Below are positions 62,548 through 64,000 of a DNA stretch of 64,000 nucleotides, in pieces (the stretch's first letter is position 1; every line of letters starts with the position of its first letter). A program made the position numbers and the translations under genes. Below the pieces are notes generated by a model. It saw nothing but the letters and a program-made list of their open reading frames with translations, ran no database searches and was not told the origin of the DNA. Where the stretch lies: NCBI RefSeq assembly GCF_037044555.1, contig NZ_CP146275.1, positions 2,336,501-2,400,500 on the forward strand. The letters are read 5' to 3'. This DNA is from Pelagibacterium nitratireducens (GTDB taxonomy: Bacteria; Pseudomonadota; Alphaproteobacteria; Rhizobiales; Devosiaceae).

Positions 62548-64000
62548 CTACTTTCCGCGATAGTTGGGGCTCTCGCGGGTGATCGTCACGTCATGGACGT
62601 GGCTTTCGCCCAGTGCTGCGGAGCTTATCTTGACGAACGTCGCTTCGCGCCGGAACGTTTCGAGATCTTTCGAGCCGGTATAGCCCATGGCGGCGCGCAA
62701 GCCGCCGGCAAGCTGATGCAAGACGGCACCGGCCTGGCCCTTGTAGGGCACGGCGCCTTCGATCCCTTCGGGCACCAGCTTCATCTGATCGCTGACTTCC
62801 TGCTGGAAATAGCGATCGGCCGAACCACGCGCCATGGCGCCGACCGAGCCCATGCCGCGATAGGATTTATAAGAGCGCCCCTGGTAGAGATAGACTTCGC
62901 CGGGGCTTTCGTCGGTGCCGGCAAGGAGCGAGCCGACCATGGCAACCGATGCGCCACCGGCCAGCGCCTTGGCCAGATCGCCCGAAAACTTGATGCCGCC
63001 ATCGGCGATGACCGGAACGCCCTGCTTGTCGGCCTCTTCGGCACAGCCCATGACCGCGGCAAGCTGGGGCACGCCCACACCGGCTACGATGCGGGTGGTG
63101 CAGATCGAGCCGGGGCCGATGCCGACCTTGATCGAATCCGCGCCGGCATCGATCAGGGCTTTGGTGGCCTCGGCCGTGGCGACATTGCCGGCGACGATGC
63201 GGGTGGAATTGGATTGGCGCTTGACGCGTTCGACGGCCTCGGCGACGCGGACCGAATGGCCGTGGGCGGTATCGATGACCAGAAGATCGACGCCAGCATC
63301 GATCAGCGCCATGGAGCGCTCGAACCCCTGATCGCCCGTGGTCGAGGCTGCGGCAACCCGGAGCCGGCCGTGGGCGTCCTTGATTGCGGAGGGGTGAAGC
63401 TGGGCCTTTTCCATATCCTTGACCGTGATCAACCCGATGCAGTTGTTGTGCTCGTCGACAACCAGCAGCTTTTCGATGCGGTGCTGATGGAGAAGCCGCT
63501 TGGCTTCTTCCTGACTTACGCCCTCGCGCACCGTGATGAGCTGATCGCGGGTCATGAGATCGGAGATCTTGTGGCGGTCGTTTGAGGCGAAGCGCACGTC
63601 GCGGTTGGTGAGGATACCCACCAGCTTGCCGTTGTTGCGCCCGCCGGTGCCGCCATTGGCGACCACGGGGATGCCGGAAATCTTGTAGCGGTCCATGAGT
63701 GCATAGGCATCGGCCAGAGTCGCATCGGGGCCGATGGTAATGGGATTGACCACCATGCCGGATTCGAAATGCTTGACCTGCTTGACCTGTTCGGCCTGCT
63801 GCTCGGGGGTGAGGTTGCGATGGATGACGCCCATGCCACCGGCCTGTGCCATGGCAATGGCCATATTGGCCTCGGTGACCGTATCCATGGCCGAGGAGAG
63901 GATCGGCAGATTGAGCGCTATGTCCTTTGTGACATAGCTCCTGATGTCGACGTCTGTGGGCAGCACGTCCGAACGGGCGGGCTGGAGCAGCACGTCGTCA
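62548..64000 (-). CDS. guaB: Inosine-5'-monophosphate dehydrogenase, 5'-truncated by window edge
   Basis: At least 484 residues; the frame continues past the edge (the first residues read [14 protein letters not shown], so about 15-20 residues are missing). The catalytic Cys loop is [12 protein letters not shown], and two CBS domains are inserted ([27 protein letters not shown] and [17 protein letters not shown]...). The mobile flap has [11 protein letters not shown]. Oxidises IMP to XMP with NAD, the committed step to GMP. First gene of the leftward operon with MAPEG, VOC and RsmB-like genes. Confidence 0.97.
   Translation of the reverse strand, partial: DDVLLQPARSDVLPTDVDIRSYVTKDIALNLPILSSAMDTVTEANMAIAMAQAGGMGVIHRNLTPEQQAEQVKQVKHFESGMVVNPITIGPDATLADAYALMDRYKISGIPVVANGGTGGRNNGKLVGILTNRDVRFASNDRHKISDLMTRDQLITVREGVSQEEAKRLLHQHRIEKLLVVDEHNNCIGLITVKDMEKAQLHPSAIKDAHGRLRVAAASTTGDQGFERSMALIDAGVDLLVIDTAHGHSVRVAEAVERVKRQSNSTRIVAGNVATAEATKALIDAGADSIKVGIGPGSICTTRIVAGVGVPQLAAVMGCAEEADKQGVPVIADGGIKFSGDLAKALAGGASVAMVGSLLAGTDESPGEVYLYQGRSYKSYRGMGSVGAMARGSADRYFQQEVSDQMKLVPEGIEGAVPYKGQAGAVLHQLAGGLRAAMGYTGSKDLETFRREATFVKISSAALGESHVHDVTITRESPNYRGK

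Overview
The window looks like chromosomal DNA from a GC-rich alphaproteobacterium of the order Hyphomicrobiales (Rhizobiales), most like the Devosiaceae (Devosia/Pelagibacterium). This is judged from gene order and protein style, not from a database search. Supporting signs are the lptF-lptG-lptD-surA-pdxA-rsmA operon, the fabD-fabG-acpP-fabF-mltG-yicC-gmk operon, rpsF-rpsR-rplI-dnaB-alr-radA-cvpA-purF, paired LysR/DUF1127 genes, an alphaproteobacterial GTTC-N7-GTTC SOS box, and several families of palindromic intergenic repeats. No rRNA, tRNA, CRISPR array or prophage was seen.

Layout. 1-3000: the 3' end of an IS66-family element that has cut a DUF1206 membrane protein gene, then two small unknown exported or membrane proteins. 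3018-8494: a cytoplasmic molybdopterin oxidoreductase translationally coupled to a DUF1624 membrane acyltransferase with a Cys-rich tail, then a surface lipoprotein with its Slam-type outer-membrane translocator. 8672-12145: an MFS drug exporter with a divergent MarR-type regulator, and a LysR/DUF1127 divergent pair. 12158-18126: a proline-rich membrane-anchored protein, ndk, an ABC-F ATPase, a DUF4344 metallopeptidase, a YitT protein and holC. 18180-20296: a TetR/SDR/GNAT island sitting between holC and pepA.

20360-36136 is mostly envelope and lipid housekeeping. Going right are pepA (divergent), then LPS transport (lptFGD), a SurA-like chaperone, pdxA and rsmA. Meeting them from the right are fatty acid synthesis (fabD, fabG, acpP, fabF), mltG, yicC and gmk. 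36425-45331 is a rightward block for ribosome, replication, wall and purine functions (rpsF, rpsR, rplI, dnaB, alr, radA, cvpA, purF, an SDR). der and a YfgM-like protein run leftward from 47843, followed by a YafY-type regulator, a second LysR/DUF1127 pair, glpD, a Gfo/Idh/MocA-aldo/keto reductase fusion and msrB-msrA.

54706-64000 is a leftward purine block, guaB...guaA. Several genes lie between the two: MAPEG, VOC, RsmB-like methyltransferase, TspO, a tandem pair of AraC/GyrI-like regulators and a Gly/Asn-rich exported protein. A candidate small RNA with its own terminator lies between guaA and the Gly-rich gene.

The most unusual observations are these. (1) A gap-free 98-residue C-terminal domain with two Cys and one Trp is shared by two otherwise unrelated secreted proteins at 12158-13075 and 56677-57477. 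(2) A palindromic repeat lies between yfgM and der, flanked by two copies of the der 5' end, leaving a 37-codon relay ORF. (3) There is a tandem gene duplication of AraC regulators including the 3' flank. (4) There is a candidate three-hairpin sRNA at 56435-56566. (5) An SOS box lies directly in front of radA.
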